This document shows, one piece after another, positions 36,985 to 49,151 of a stretch of DNA of 64,000 bases. The translations under genes and the position numbers were made by a program. The notes beneath the pieces were generated by a model, which was not told the DNA's origin, searched no databases, and saw only the letters and a list, made by a program, of their open reading frames with translations. The DNA is from Larix kaempferi (lineage: Eukaryota > Streptophyta > Pinopsida > Pinales > Pinaceae). Position 1 is the stretch's first letter, and each line of letters starts with the position of its first letter. Where the stretch lies: contig BSBM01000440.1 of NCBI GenBank assembly GCA_027924585.1, positions 12,555,501-12,619,500 on the forward strand, read 5' to 3'.

Positions 36985-37489
36985 ACCTTACCCAACTTCG
37001 CAACTGATGGCTTTACTTGAGTAATTGACAGACCTACTCAACACTCAACACTCCACAAGTTCAACGGAACCTTACCCAACTCACAACTACATGCACTAGG
37101 CAATAACAATGCTGGACAACACTGCACAGGCACTTACCAATTGAATTCTTGGTGCCTTCCGACCAACTTCGACCCATTCTTATAGCATCCAACCGAATCC
37201 TCCGTAATCATCACTAAATCCTACATTAACTCAACTGAAATCCCATATTAATGATGCAAATCCGTCGTCGATCCTATCAGCCGATCGGTTGGATCCACCA
37301 TTAATTCCCATCATTCGAACAAGTGTCATTAATTAACTGTTTTAACTTTTGGCATTTATTGTTGATTTGACCCGGTCGCAACCCTGCCAGTTTTCAGAGA
37401 TCGCTCCTAACTTGCGGCACAAACCTCCCTGCTTCTGCATTCTGTTTGTGTTGGTGCACCTTCCTGCCATAGATCAACCTACACATACA

Positions 37490-37501
37490 TTTTTTTTTTC
37501 C
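37490..37501 (-). other. candidate polypurine tract
   Basis: Minus strand GGAAAAAAAAAA, about 10 bp after the integrase stop and directly before TGTATGTG. Confidence 0.5.
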
Positions 37502-37509
37502 AATGCGAC

Positions 37510-38740
37510 TCAGGCATCGCGCTGTTCCAAGCCCGACCGATAGGGATTCAACCTGCTACCATTAATCAACTTTGAGAGCATCGCTCCATCCAACTGTTGC
37601 AAATGGACCACTCCTCCTGAAGTAATGCTACTAATGCGATATGGACCAAGCCAATGCATCTGCAATTTTCCTGGATGTTTCATAAAATTGCTGCCATACA
37701 ACAACACCAAGTCACCCTGTTGAAATTTTTTGTTTTTTATGTGGCGATCATGCCAAGCCTTCTAGCGATCCTTCTCCACACCCTGGTGGAAACCTGCGAT
37801 AAAGCAATCTTCCTCCAGCTATACTAACAGCACTAGATGTCCTTCAATGTTGCTGCTTCATCCATACCTGTCACTACTGCTATGCACAGACTTGGAACGA
37901 TATACTCCATTGGAATAATCGCTTCTTGTCCATATACTAGCTTGAATGGTTTCTGTCCCGTCAACCTTTTACATGTGGTGCGATACGCCCACAACATAGT
38001 TGGTATTTTTAGATCCCAATCATCACAGTTCACATTGCACAGCTTTGTCAGTGCATGTTCCAATATCTTATTGAAGGCTTCCACCATGCCATTTACCTGC
38101 GGATGGTATGGCGTACTCTTCTTATGCTATATCTGCATCTCCTTCGTCAATGCGCTGATGGTGCGATTAAGAAAGTGGTTTCCCTGATCACTCAACAATA
38201 TCTTGGGGCAGCCAAAGCGAGTGATAATATTGTCAAATAAAAACCGCACAGTCGTGGCTATGGAACAATCAATGAATGGTGCAACTTTTGCCTATCTTGT
38301 CAAGTGATCTGTCACTGTGATGATATATCTGGCACCAGTGCGTTTACCCAGTGGATTGATTGGTCCCACAAAATCTACTGCCCATTTTTCAAACAGTTGT
38401 AGCGTTAACTGAGGCATCAGTGGCATCTCATCCCTCCTGGATGGCTTCCTGGTTTTCTGACAAACATCGCAGAACCGCATATAATCTGTCGCATCACTAT
38501 GTAGGGTCGACCACCAAAGCCCCATGCGAAGCACCTTCTTGGCAGTCGGTCAACCGCCGTACTGCCCTTCAACCACGCCTCCATGTGCTTCGGACAAGAT
38601 CTACATTTGCTCATGTGGAAAGACACACCGTCGCAATAGCTCGCCTACACCCAACTTGTATAACTCGCCCTCGATTAGATGGAAATATGCAGCCTTGGCC
38701 ACCAGCTGCTTCTTCTGACTAGTAGTGAACTCTTCTAGTG
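37510..38740 (-). pseudogene. Ty3 integrase, broken
   Basis: On the minus strand: the zinc-binding segment with FCDVCQKTRKP (near 38470), the catalytic core with AVDFVGPINPLG (first catalytic Asp, near 38370), a stop-laden stretch, [13 protein letters not shown] (catalytic Glu, near 38075), TMLWAYRTT and [11 protein letters not shown]. The C-terminal domain follows, with LGPYRISSI and LNGSRL-type residues (INGSRLNPY near 37545). Frameshifts lie near 38290 and 37830-37710. No chromodomain is visible. Confidence 0.75.
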
Positions 38741-38744
38741 TAGT

Positions 38745-40690
38745 ACTGTTACCAGAAATTGAATGATTTCTTAAAAGTAGCGATCAGCTACTTCAACCCT
38801 AAACAGTTGCGCATCAGGCAACCCATCTTCAATATTAGTTGGCTCCTCTCCTGTGTCAATCCACGATAGATGATCAGGGTCAGAATTCAACCATCCCGGC
38901 TTCACAATCACTTCAAAATTGAACTCTTGAAAGAGAAGTAATCAACGAAATATCTTCCTCCCCAACACAAGTTTATTGACCAGGTATTTCAATGCAGAGT
39001 GGTCTGTGAAAATCTTAAAATGTCCGCCCAATAAGTAGTGTTGGAACTTCTGCAGTGCATAGACCATCTCCAATCCTTCCCTCTCAATAGTGGTGTAGTT
39101 CCTTTCGACGAATGACAGCTTCCGACTGGCGAAAGCAAAAGGATGATCAAGATCCCCCTCTCCTGGTTGCGCTAGCACCACAACGAGTGTAATTGATGAT
39201 GCATCAACATGGACATGGAATTCCTTACTCCAGTCCGGAAATACTAGTATCGGTGTTGAATCCATCTTAGTCTTCAGTTGTTCAAAACTATCCTGACATT
39301 CAGTGTTCCTTTGAAATATTGCATCTTTCTTCAATAGCTTCTCCATAGGGGCGGTAATCGCTGCATATCCCCTGATGAACTTGCGATAATACCCAGTATG
39401 TCCCAAAGTCGCCCTCAACTGATTAACAGTGGTCGGCAGTGTCAAGCTGAAAATGAGCACAATCTTTGCTGGATTGACTAACAACCCTTGTTTGCACACA
39501 ATGTGACCCAACAATATCCCAAACGGTGAGAAAAATATGCACTTCTTCAAATTCAACAATATCTGGTGTTGGCGACAGTGCTCCAGCATCAACCGTAGAT
39601 TGGCCAGATGATCACAGATCAAACCATAAACTGTCCAATCATCCATGTATACCTGCAAGAACTTCTGGATGAAATCCTTGAATGCAGCAACAACAACCCG
39701 TGAAAATATTGCAGGTGCATTATTCAATCCAAACGGTATCATGGTATACTGAAAACATCCCCATTCTATCACAAAAGTCATCTTGTGGTGGTCTTCCTTT
39801 GCAATACGGATCTGATGATAGCCTGAGAACCCATCTGTGAAAGAATACATCTCCTGGCCACCTGCTCCCTCAAGTACTTCATTAGTAAATGGGGTCGGAA
39901 AGTGATCATGCAAGCAGGCATCATTCAACTTCCGCAAATCAACGCAGATGCATACCTCACAAGTCTTCTTGTCCTGTACCACCATAGGACTGATCCATTC
40001 TGACTCTTCAACCGGTTCAATTATACCAACATCCAACATGTGATCAAGTTCTTCCTTAACCTTCTCCTTATGTCGTGGATTTAGCCGATAAGGTCGCTGC
40101 CTAATTGGTTTAGCATTTGGTCTCAAGGGAATCTTCATCTCACCTAGATCACCCAAAATACCTTTCATTTAAGAGAAATTTGTAGGAAAAATGTCTTGGA
40201 TCTCATGCAACAACTCAATGACCTTTCCCATCATCTCGTCGTCCCAATAATCTCCAACATTCACGAATTTGGGAGTGGCCTCTGTCCCAATATTGATCTT
40301 GCGAAGCTTCAAGGGATGACTGAATGGATCAATTAGCACACCAGGTGGAACCACATCGCGACTTCCTTCAGACTCCGGAATATTGACATTCTGTGGATCA
40401 TCACTATCTTTGGGCCCACCAGTTATATTATAACATTCCATTATAGATTTCATCTGACAATGCGTATACAGATCTGTCGAGTACACCACAGGAACAACCT
40501 TTAGAAGCACATCATGGATGATCTGTAGAGCATTATGGACATCCGGGTTGGGATCATCAAAACTGAACGTATGAGTAAAACGTATTGTTATCTCCAACTG
40601 AAGTAGTGATTTCTCCCCGTAATTTAGCTGCAGTATACGATGACCACGACATTTCATCCAGGGTATGGATAAATGCATGGACCCACTCAT
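38745..40690 (-). pseudogene. Ty3 reverse transcriptase-RNase H, broken
   Basis: One frame with a stop at 40169-40171 and more stops after 38942. RT motifs are present: ICVDLRKLND (near 39935), SFTDGFSGYHQI, FGLNNAPAIFSR and VYMDDWTVY (catalytic YMDD, near 39640). RNase H has VHVDASS (Asp, near 39215), YTTIEREGLEM (Glu, near 39090) and FTDHSALKYL (Asp, near 39005), so its three acidic positions are kept, unlike in the 50-kb element. The catalytic residues fit a formerly active enzyme. Confidence 0.85.
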
Positions 40691-42897
40691 CTATTGGTCG
40701 CAATGCCCATAATGTCTGACACTCCATCAAATGGCCTCCAGGATCATTCTGACCATCATATTTCTTTGTGTGGTAAACCTCGCTATCGCTGAAGTGAACC
40801 ATCATCAATCTTTTGCATTTCAACCATCCATTAATTGACGCCTTGTGTGTTTCCCACCAGCGTGCTGGAGCATCCTTCAGTGCTTTGTCCAATGCCACCA
40901 ATCGCTGGGGTTCTAAAACTTGTTCCTCGAACTTCGCCAGAAATTTAGACAAACCAGGCAGCCCTTCATATACTGGTAGTGTGACCGTTTCAGTTGTGAC
41001 ATAGCATAGCGATTGCGTGATTAACCCACACTTACAGAGCGACACCTCATGCAAGCATTTCTTCCAATGTTCTAACACATCATCAGAGTCAGAATACACA
41101 GAGCTCTCACTACGCCATCCCATCTCACCGTTGGCAGTTGGATGAATATAGTCTTCATAAATGTTGAATGCATGGTCCCATCCACTAGGATCGTCATCCT
41201 TTAATGGATCAATGTATCGGTGTCCTTCAGCAGGATCCAACGGGGCTATGACTCTGAGATCGTGGTTTTCAAAAGTCATCATTCTCTGCCTGAAGTTGAT
41301 TACCGCTCCACTGTCATTAGCCTATCCGATCCCCAACAACGAGGGATACGAACTGCTTCCCTCAACCACCTCGATAACATCGAAGTCAGCATAGGTCTTC
41401 ATGCCCTCAATGTCCACCACCAAATGTGGGACTCTCCCAATCGGTGTCACTTTAGCATGATTAGCTAACCAGAGTTGTACAGGAGACCAACTTAATGGGG
41501 GGCTCCCCATATTCTTCCATGCCTTCTTGGTTAAGATGTTGACATTTGAACCAAGATCCAAAATAACTGAATCAAAATCATAGTCCCCAATTTGTATATT
41601 CATTCGCATCTCCTTACCTGTCTTCTGCCGCTGTAAGGATTTTACTGCGGATTCATGCCATCCCCTAGCTGGCAGCTGCAACAGCCCTTCAATATCGACA
41701 AGGGCTGGAGGATCTATTTCCAACAATAAATAGCTCTCAAGAAACTTCTACAAGGTTCCATACTGTGCTGATGGACCCACCTCTGAAGTCGCATAAAAAA
41801 CAGGGGGCATGTCGCAGATGATAGCTTTACTGTGATCATGTTCCAATGCACGATGTGCCTGAAAGAATGTATCGTGCTCCGACTCAACATCAAATGATAC
41901 CTTCTTCTTCCCATCCTTTTGAATCTCCCCTCCTGTTGTTGTGCCTCCCTGTGTAATAACTGCAACAGCTGCATCTTGTAGTCTCGGCTCCGCAGAAATT
42001 GTCACAACATTCGCACCCTGATTCTGATTTGGCACCGAGTTCCCTGGTTGTTTCACATTTTGATTAGCATTTGGAATGGGATGTTGGTTCTGGTTCTGCA
42101 CCGTTTGATGTACCAGTTGCTGCACCTGATTCTGTACTAGCAGAACATTCCCTACCTACCATCATGCAATCAACTCTGGGCAGTTCTCCACTGTATGATC
42201 TGTAACAAATCAAAAGGTACATTACGTCTGTAGGAGTGGACAATCACGCTGATAGTGTCCCCATACTGCATAGTGATAGCATTGAACACATCCACAACCT
42301 CCTCGTCTTCCTCCACGACCAAATCCTCCACCACATCCACCCCAGAATCCTCCACGGAATCCTCCCTGTTGTTGGTACTGAGGTTGGTTGTATTGTTGCT
42401 GCATCGGAGCTGGTTGCATGCCTTGTGCTTGCTGCGCATATTGCGGTTGTTGAACGTACTGTGATTGTTGTGGAGCCATTTTCATCAAGGCATATTGCGA
42501 CACGAAATGCTGCTGCGGTACAAACTATACCTGCGGTTGAGGTAGCGGGTAGGCTACCTGCGGCTGCAGTTGCGGTTGTTGTATGGCACGTTGGTCATCC
42601 TTTACATAGAATGTGTCTTACGTTCTCTCGTGAAGCAACCCATATGCCCGGAAATATTTGTCATCATGTCCCACCAATTTACAGAAAGTGCAATACAGAT
42701 TCGTCGGCTTGGTGAACATTTTCTGCATATATGGACATTCTTCATGGTGGTGCCCAAATACCTAACAAACGTAACACCATGGAAAGCCACCACCATTCAA
42801 TGGGTTTGGCACTCCTGAAACCAAATAGTTGTGGAAGTCAGGGCAATTGTCCTTCATATGCCCTTCAGCTTGACATCATGTGCACCATACTTCTTGT
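40557..42897 (-). pseudogene. gag zinc knuckles, protease and capsid-like domain, broken
   Basis: One frame on the minus strand with several stops. Four zinc knuckles lie between 42897 and 42320: WCT-stop-CQAEGHMKDNC at the broken right edge; WCYVCQVFGHHHEEC (intact CCHC); YCTFCKLVGHDDKYF (last Cys lost); and CYHYAVWGHYQRDC (second Cys replaced by Tyr). They surround a Gln/Pro-rich and a Gly-rich stretch. The protease near 41600-41330 has VILDLGSNVNIL, the D-L-G-S form typical of Tat-like elements. Then, before RT, a domain with LPGLSKFLAKFEEQV and PARWWETHKASI...DEWVHAFIHTLDEM (41000-40660) resembles a retrotransposon capsid. The frame shifts between 40690 and 40557 into the RT frame. Confidence 0.7.
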
Positions 42898-43079
42898 TGT
42901 TGCAGCAACTTCCCCCCCCCCAAAATTTTGTACATATTGGGGCCCCTCCTTTTAATTTTTAGAAAGGATGCCTTAAGAGGCCATCCCCATCTTTTATCTT
43001 TGTTTTTAACAGAAAATATTGCCATGAAAGCACTCCAAGTCTGCCATTCAATCTTGTTTCTCAACAGAAAGCTTTTCTA

Positions 43080-44360
43080 CGAAGTCTCCCTGAAGAGTCG
43101 CAGAACGGTTTGATAAAGCCCCGAAGTGGCGGAAGCCTTTGTCTAAACTCCCGAAAGAGAACTTAGCAAATTTTGTTGAAGAAGTTGTGGAAGCCATTGG
43201 GAAATCCTTCCCGAAACGGCGGAGTTCTTCGTTCAAACCTTCCGCAAACGTGAAGTGTTTCAGGTTTTCCTCCCGAAAGGCGGAAGCCTTTGTTTAAGCC
43301 TTCCGAAACGGAACTTAGAAAATTTTCCCAAGAAATTGCGGAGCCTCTCAAACTATCTTCACGTAGTTGTGTTTCTTTTGAGTTTTCATCAGAGGGGCGG
43401 AAGCCTGTGTTAAAACCTTTCGAAAAAAGAAGGACTTAGAAACCTTTTGAAAAGTCACGGAGCGTAAGAAGGAAGCTCCGCGGAACCATTCAACATTTGC
43501 TCCCGAAACGGCGGGAACCGTTCGCATAAACACTCCGGAGAAGGTTAGATTTCCCTCTCGTCATTACGAAAATTTTTGGGAAAGTCTCCCGACACTTCGG
43601 AGCCTTTCAGGATATCTTCCCGCAGTTGCAGAAGCCCAATCGCACAAACCGCTCGAAAGGTCTTAAGAAAATGTTATGGAAATATCGCGGAAGTGTTTGA
43701 GTTATATTTCCCGAAACGGCGGGCGCTTTTCGCAAAATCCTCTTGAAACTCGGAAGAGAACTTAGGAACTTTTTTGAAAATTTGCGGAAACCTTCACAGA
43801 ACTTTCTGAAATCCTGCGGAGGAATTCACGAATTCTTTCCGAAACTGTGAAGAGACTTAGAAAGTTTCCTTTTGCAGAGCTCTTGGACTTTCCATACCGA
43901 ACCTGCGGAGCCGTTCATTTTATCCTTCCGAAATGGCGGAAGCAAATCGCGAGAACTGTCCGCAACGTCGGAAGCGAGTGCAGCCGAAACTTAGAGACGT
44001 TCTCGATTTCGCGAGGTCCTTTTTCGGAAGCATTGGCGGAAGTCTTCCGAAACGGCGGAAGCCATTGGCGAAAGTTCCCCACAATTTTGGAAGCCTTCGC
44101 GATATCACCCCGAAAAGGGGCCACCGAAAGAATCAACCATTCACGTCCTTTGGAGGGGAACTTCGCCAATCTCTCCTGAAACGCCGGAGAAGTTCAGCAG
44201 AAGCTTCTACGTTGCACTTTCGAACGAATTGAGCTTTGTGAAATGTTTTCTTTCCACGTCGTGGAGGAATTTTGCGGGAGCCAATCGCCTTCACGCCCCT
44301 AAACAACGGAAACGCCCACTATATCCTTCCGCAACGGCGGATGAGATTCGTGAGTTTGTC
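43080..44360. repeat. degenerate tandem block with CCGAAACGGCGGAAG motifs
   Basis: A unit of about 100-150 bp is repeated eight or so times. Recurring elements are (G/A)ACTTAG-AA-TTTT (about 43165, 43312, 43435, 43550, 43660, 43760, 43855, 43990) and the dyad CTTCCGAAACGGCGGAAG with variants (43200-44360). The dyad recalls the hairpin arrays in units A-D although the sequences differ. Short ORFs in several frames here are by-products of the repeat. Confidence 0.7.
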
Positions 44361-44464
44361 CCGCAGGAGGCGGTCGCATGCAAATCGAGACAACTTGATT
44401 TGACGCCGACGTACCGGTATTTAAACCCTGGTTAATTGCGCCACCCACCAAAATTAAATGCTCG

Positions 44465-44489
44465 CACGTGTTCGACTTATTTAAATATA
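44465..44489 (+). promoter_or_regulatory. G-box and TATA box of the LTR-borne gene
   Basis: CACGTG at 44465-44470 is followed eight bases later by TATTTAAATATA (44478-44489). Both are kept in the right LTR (58735-58759). The ORF starts 1.1 kb downstream. A good 5' splice site (CCAG/GTAGGAT, at 44624) lies in between, so a leader intron of about 970 bp ending near TATCAG at 45594 is possible. Promoter function is inferred. Confidence 0.45.
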
Positions 44490-44623
44490 CGGTGGGGGCT
44501 CAAACCGACCCCATTGCTGTTTGTCGATTGCCAAACCATTATTGGACGCCGTGCGACCGTTCCAACTCAGATTGCTCGACCACATTCACGGCCACCTCAG
44601 TCAGCTATCCTCATCGGTGCCAG

Positions 44624-45605
44624 GTAGGATCTTAACCATTAAACTTGTTTCTTCCACGCGTTAGATTACTATTGGATTGCCCTTGTCTAAAGACGATTGG
44701 TCTAGGTTAGATTTTGACGGGAAAATGCTCGTCACAGGTACTTCGCCCATCAAATTACCGTCGAAATCTCTTTTTTTTGTCATATAAAACATAGAAATAT
44801 CAAAACGTTTTGAACGTCAACCCCGATGGGTGGATTGTTCTAAGCTCCTACCCTAGCCGCGGGTGTCGCTGTTCTTCGCGTTCGAATTCATGAAGGCCCC
44901 GTGAAATTTTTGGGTCCCCAGCTGAAATCCAAAGCCGTAGTCACCCGGGCTTTACCATAAGCCTCAGTCCCGTCATAGCCTACCCATTTTAAAACTAGAA
45001 ACAGGCGCCATCGCCCCTGATCAAACCATCCGTAGGACGCCCCTTTAAATGTTATGAATAACGACAGCGTTTGGGCTGAAACCCCTCGCTTATGTGTCAA
45101 CGCAGGAGCTCCTCCCTGGTCTCATATTTAAACTTGTTATGTCACCCCGAACTTACTCGCCATTAGCCATTTAAAAAAAACACAGTGACGAAAGATCACC
45201 AGTTCTCCTAGAGCTAAACCGAAAGCAGGTTTCTTCCGCAACACGCTTATCCTCACAGGAGCACTCCAGACCTACCCCTTCAAAGAATTAGGATGGCTAA
45301 AATTAATAATTATGTTCCTGTTGAAATGAAAATCATCATTTCTCCTAGGGCCACCCCGAGAGCGGATTGTTCCGCGACATACCTATCCTCTCGGGAGCAT
45401 TCCAAATTCATCCCTTTAAAAGATTCAAATGTTTTAATTTGTATTTCATGTTGAAATGGTGTATTTTGCTTCCTAAGCATACAACTTCACATTGCTTTTT
45501 ATCTCATTCACATATTAAAACAATGATGCTCTCTGTTAAAATCTCATAGTATGTTGCTCAAGTTCATGATGACTTGTATATGGGTGCTATCAGGGATAAG
45601 TCAAG
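44624..45605 (+). other. leader or leader intron of the LTR-borne gene
   Basis: No ORF. Contains a 100-bp imperfect duplication: TTCTCCTAGAGCTAAACCGA (45202 on) with GCACTCCAGACCTACCCCTT, and TTCTCCTAGGGCCACCCCGA (45340 on) with GCATTCCAAATTCATCCCTT. Confidence 0.5.
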
Positions 45606-48600
45606 ATGCCGAAAGCCGGTAAGAAGAAGGCTAAGATGACAGAAAAGAAGCCTGCGCCAGTTAAAACTGAGACCTCACTCCAGGATACTAGGTGCACCAC
45701 TGGTGTTCCTCCAGAAATCATATGGGGTGACATTTACAGAATGATCCAGGATCAAGAGATCCCGGATATGTTGCTAGAAGAAGGACCAATTTATCTCAAT
45801 ATCAGAGCCTCAGGCGTAACTAGAGCCGCTACCCGCCCTGAGTTGTTCCCCTGTGTTGAAGTGATTGGATGGATACTCCAGCATGCCGATGCTGAAGGGA
45901 GAGTGATAAATGACAGCGGGAAAGTGGCCATTGCCTCATTTCAACCCACATATCTTGCGGCAGCCTACAAATTTCCCCATGTCCAACAATCTCTGACTGA
46001 TGAATGGCTGAGCCAGATGAACAACGTCGAGATGGACAAGAAGCTACTAATGGCAGGAAAACATTTGAGAAAGTAAGGAAATGATGAATATGACGTACAG
46101 AATCTGAGACCTCCTTTCAGATTGATCGCCTTGATGATGTGCAGAATCTTCGGCATGCCCAATGGCACCGTGTATAAGATTCAGTGGGTCCCTATTATCC
46201 ACTTCGTGGCATTTAAGGGAACTGTGTTTGACTGGTCCACTCTCCTGTCAGATAGTCTGGCCTCAATGATAGTAGCTGCAAGGGAAGGACTAGCCTTGAA
46301 GAAGGCAGAATTTTTTATGTCCTCATATCTGATTGATTGTATTTTGGCCAAGATGGACTTCCCCAAATTGGGCTGCACATGGGATAAGGCCACCACCCCG
46401 GTCTATATCGCTTTCAAGATGTTGTGGGCTCAGAATTACAAGCCCAGCTACAAACACATCTGTGAGGGGTTCATCATGCCCCTATATGAGAAGTTATTCA
46501 AGGAGGAGCCCAACTGCCTGTCAGAGAACGCTGTGGAAGTCCTTGAGGATTACGAGGATTTTTACTTTTCAGAGCAAGGCACCTACCTCAAAATGTTTGG
46601 AGGGACTAAGACCCCATACATTTTGCCGGAGTATGCCACGGACTATGTGGTCCTCAAGGAAGCAGTAAGACAAATCTTCCTGGATGGAATTGGAGCAATG
46701 CTCCACAAACAGCATAAGGCTTCCTTTCCCCCTCTACCTTTCTGCATAGGTGCTTACAAGTTCTCGGGGGTTGCCTCAGCCGATGAATTTGTTCAAGAGA
46801 TGAAAGCCTTCCACTTCAGTGAGGTAATCTTCCATAGGAATGATAGAAATGGAAGAGTTGTTGAACACTGTAAGGAGATTTATGCTCACTTCGAGTACTC
46901 TCACTATCCTGATGCCGAGGAGGAGGCATTCAAAGGCATCAGCAGCATGGCTAAGCTACGGGTCTGTCGCCAAGGCACTAGAGCAAGCTCTAGCTCAACC
47001 AAGGTCCAGAAGGCCAGCTAGCAAAAGGAGAAAGAAGCTGAGGATGCCCGAGCTCAGGAGGAGCTCAGATTAAGGGAGGAATCCAGACTGCAGTGGGAAG
47101 CTGAGGAAGCCAGGTGGCAGCAGGAAGCTAAAATGGCGAGAAAGCAGCAGGAAGCTGAAGTGGCAAGAATGCAACAAGAAGCTGAAAATGAAAGCCTGCG
47201 GAAAGAGGCTGAGGAAGCCCAGAAGCAGAAAGAAGCTGAAGCTGAGCAAGCTGAGGTAGACAGGAAGGCAGAAGAAGAGTTGAAAGCAAGGGAAGATGCC
47301 TAAGCAAGTGGATCCGGTGTCCAAGACATGGAAATAGACAGATCTCAAGTAGGTGGCTCTGGTACCCAAAATTTGGGAGCAGATCCAGCTCAGGAAGTCC
47401 GGACCCCACCTGCTGAAGAAGACATAGACAGCATAAACCGCCCAATTGTCCCGTACACGCCATCGGGAAAACATACAGTGTCCAGGTGGAATGAGTTTGT
47501 CTATGACAAGAAAAGGAAAGCAATGGTCCTCAAATCAGAAGAGAGGATCAAAATTCCCTTCCACGAGGACATCATTACCCACCGAGAGGTCACTATAATG
47601 AAGAACACAGATCAAGATCCCTTTGCGATGGCATCCGCAGCTGTAGAAACAGCAAAAGCCTTGCTGGATAATGTAGGGGTCATAGTTAGAGAAAATGTTT
47701 TGACAAAGAAGAGAGCTCGTTCGCTACAACAGACTGTGGTTAATGAGAAAGCCCACATGGATCTGGTAGTGAACAAGTATAATTGCTTGTACGCCGAGCA
47801 TAAGGAGCTGCCAAGCAAGTATAGCCAGCTGGAGGAAGAAAAGGACCAGCTAACGCTCCAAATGATGATTGTGGAAGCAGAGAAGAATGGAGCGGAAGAT
47901 AAAGCATCCCAGCTAGAAGCGGACAAGCGGGCATTAGCTGAGCAGTTAGAGCAGGCTGAGGGTAGAAAAATGGACATGTCCCCCTTTCATGAGCTGTCCT
48001 GCACCATCCTGAGGCAAACGCATGAAACTCAGGGGCTAATCACTAATGAAGTTTGCAGGCTCAAGGCCATGGTGGTCAGGCTGAAAGAGATTAATACGGA
48101 GGCACATAGGCTCAAAGCCAAGCATACCCGTGTCAAGGCAAATATCATGAGCTAAATAAAATGGAGAGAAGGGAAGGGGGATTTCCCCGCACATCTCCCA
48201 TGTAAGTCTGTGGAGGGTTTTGATGAAGATGTGGCCCTTTTGGACTTCTGCAGAAACTGTGGCAGCAAGCTGATAGCCAGTGTGCAAGGAACAAGGGATA
48301 AGATCAACGGTCTATATCAAAGAATCCTGGAAGTGCATGACAGGTGCAAATTGAATTTCCCACAATCCCTCGATGACTTCCCGGATTCAAAACAGCGCTT
48401 GGCGGAGCTAAAGGAAGAACTAGGCATCCAAACTGAATATGTTAAGAAAATTGATGTCCTAGCAATTGATGACCTCCAACATTATATTGGAATGTCATCA
48501 GTCCACAGCCACTTGCTCAAAGAAGTGCATCAAGCGGTAGTAGTAGAAGTTCAAGGCATCGGAGCAAAGCTTAGGAAGAATGTGACTTCCCAGAAAATCC

Positions 48601-48839
48601 TGTTCCCTGCTGCAGCAAACATAGTCATAAAGGACACGGGCATATGGTATAATTACATAGCGGAGGAGGAGAAGAAAGCTGCAGCAGTAGCAGGAGCATC
48701 AACAGATCCAGAATCTTCTCTCCCGGCAGCCACTCCAACAACCACAGTGGGCTCAATTCCCCCTTCTTCCCAGGCAGCAGCAGCAACATCAATTGACTTG
48801 GGCGATCCTCTCCTAGCTGAAGCCCATGCACAAGAGTGA
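45606..48839 (+). pseudogene. LTR-borne accessory ORF, left copy (1,077 codons, four stops)
   Basis: A single frame from ATG to TGA, 3,234 bp, interrupted only by TAA 46074, TAG 47019, TAA 47301 and TAA 48153. At these sites the right copy has AAA, CAG, CAA and CAG. Layout by residue: 1-20 basic and Lys-rich (MPKAGKKKAKMTEKK), possibly nuclear or nucleic-acid binding; about 30-440 an uncharacterised globular domain (motifs MCRIFGMPNGT, DFYFSEQGTYLKMFGG, PYILPEYATDYVV); 472-565 a highly charged helix of roughly 11-residue EAE/QQEAE repeats; 600-650 a conserved PYTPSGKHTVSRWNEFVYD segment; 680-860 coiled coil; 860-1010 a C-terminal domain; 1010-1077 an Ala/Ser/Pro-rich tail. No nuclease, polymerase, protease or zinc-finger motif was seen. 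Function unknown. Confidence 0.85.
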
Positions 48840-49151
48840 CAACACGATATTAGAACATTATTTCTGCTATGTGTATTTTGTTAAACTTTCAAATGTATAA
48901 AGCGTGAGCTATGGGACAGCTGGCCATTCTTTTGTTAAATATTTTGTACAAGAAAAGAATCACAATTTTGTCTATTATAGGAGAGAAAATTCTGTAGATG
49001 ACAAGTGGAAGAGGCTAGGTGGCAGCCCAAAGGGCAGATTTGTAACTATAAATAGAAGTTAGGAAAGATTAGGAAGGACTTTTGGAAGGGAATGAAATTT
49101 TGGAAACCTTTATGAGCTATCTTGTATCGTTTCTGTAAAATCGAATTTTCT

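Larger units (their letters stand above)
33206..37489 (-). repeat. probable 3' LTR (about 4.3 kb) of the minus-strand Ty3 element
   Basis: The minus strand reads GGAAAAAAAAAA then TGTATGTG just after the integrase stop codon, a plausible polypurine tract and LTR start. The stretch down to about 33206 contains a coiled-coil ORF and noncoding flanks. The far boundary is not certain, and the partner LTR is outside the window, so the LTR call is inference. Confidence 0.4.
33206..42897 (-). mobile_element. minus-strand Ty3 element with accessory ORF, 5' end displaced
   Basis: Read on the minus strand from 42897: gag zinc knuckles, protease, a capsid-like domain, RT-RNase H, integrase, a polypurine tract at 37501-37490 and then a probable 3' LTR with its own ORF. 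The 5' part of gag and the 5' LTR are missing because the giant-LTR element inserted at 42898; they should lie to the right of that element, outside the window. There are many stops but few frameshifts. Confidence 0.7.

Noticed and set aside
43048-44435. Small ORFs on both strands in the first part of the giant LTRs
   Set aside because: They arise from the degenerate tandem block; both strands are open because of its composition, and the frames are not conserved between the two LTRs.
47070-47977. Minus-strand ORFs opposite the LTR-borne gene (Leu/Ser-rich)
   Set aside because: They are the reverse of Glu/Gln-rich coiled-coil codons and appear in both LTR copies only as shadows.
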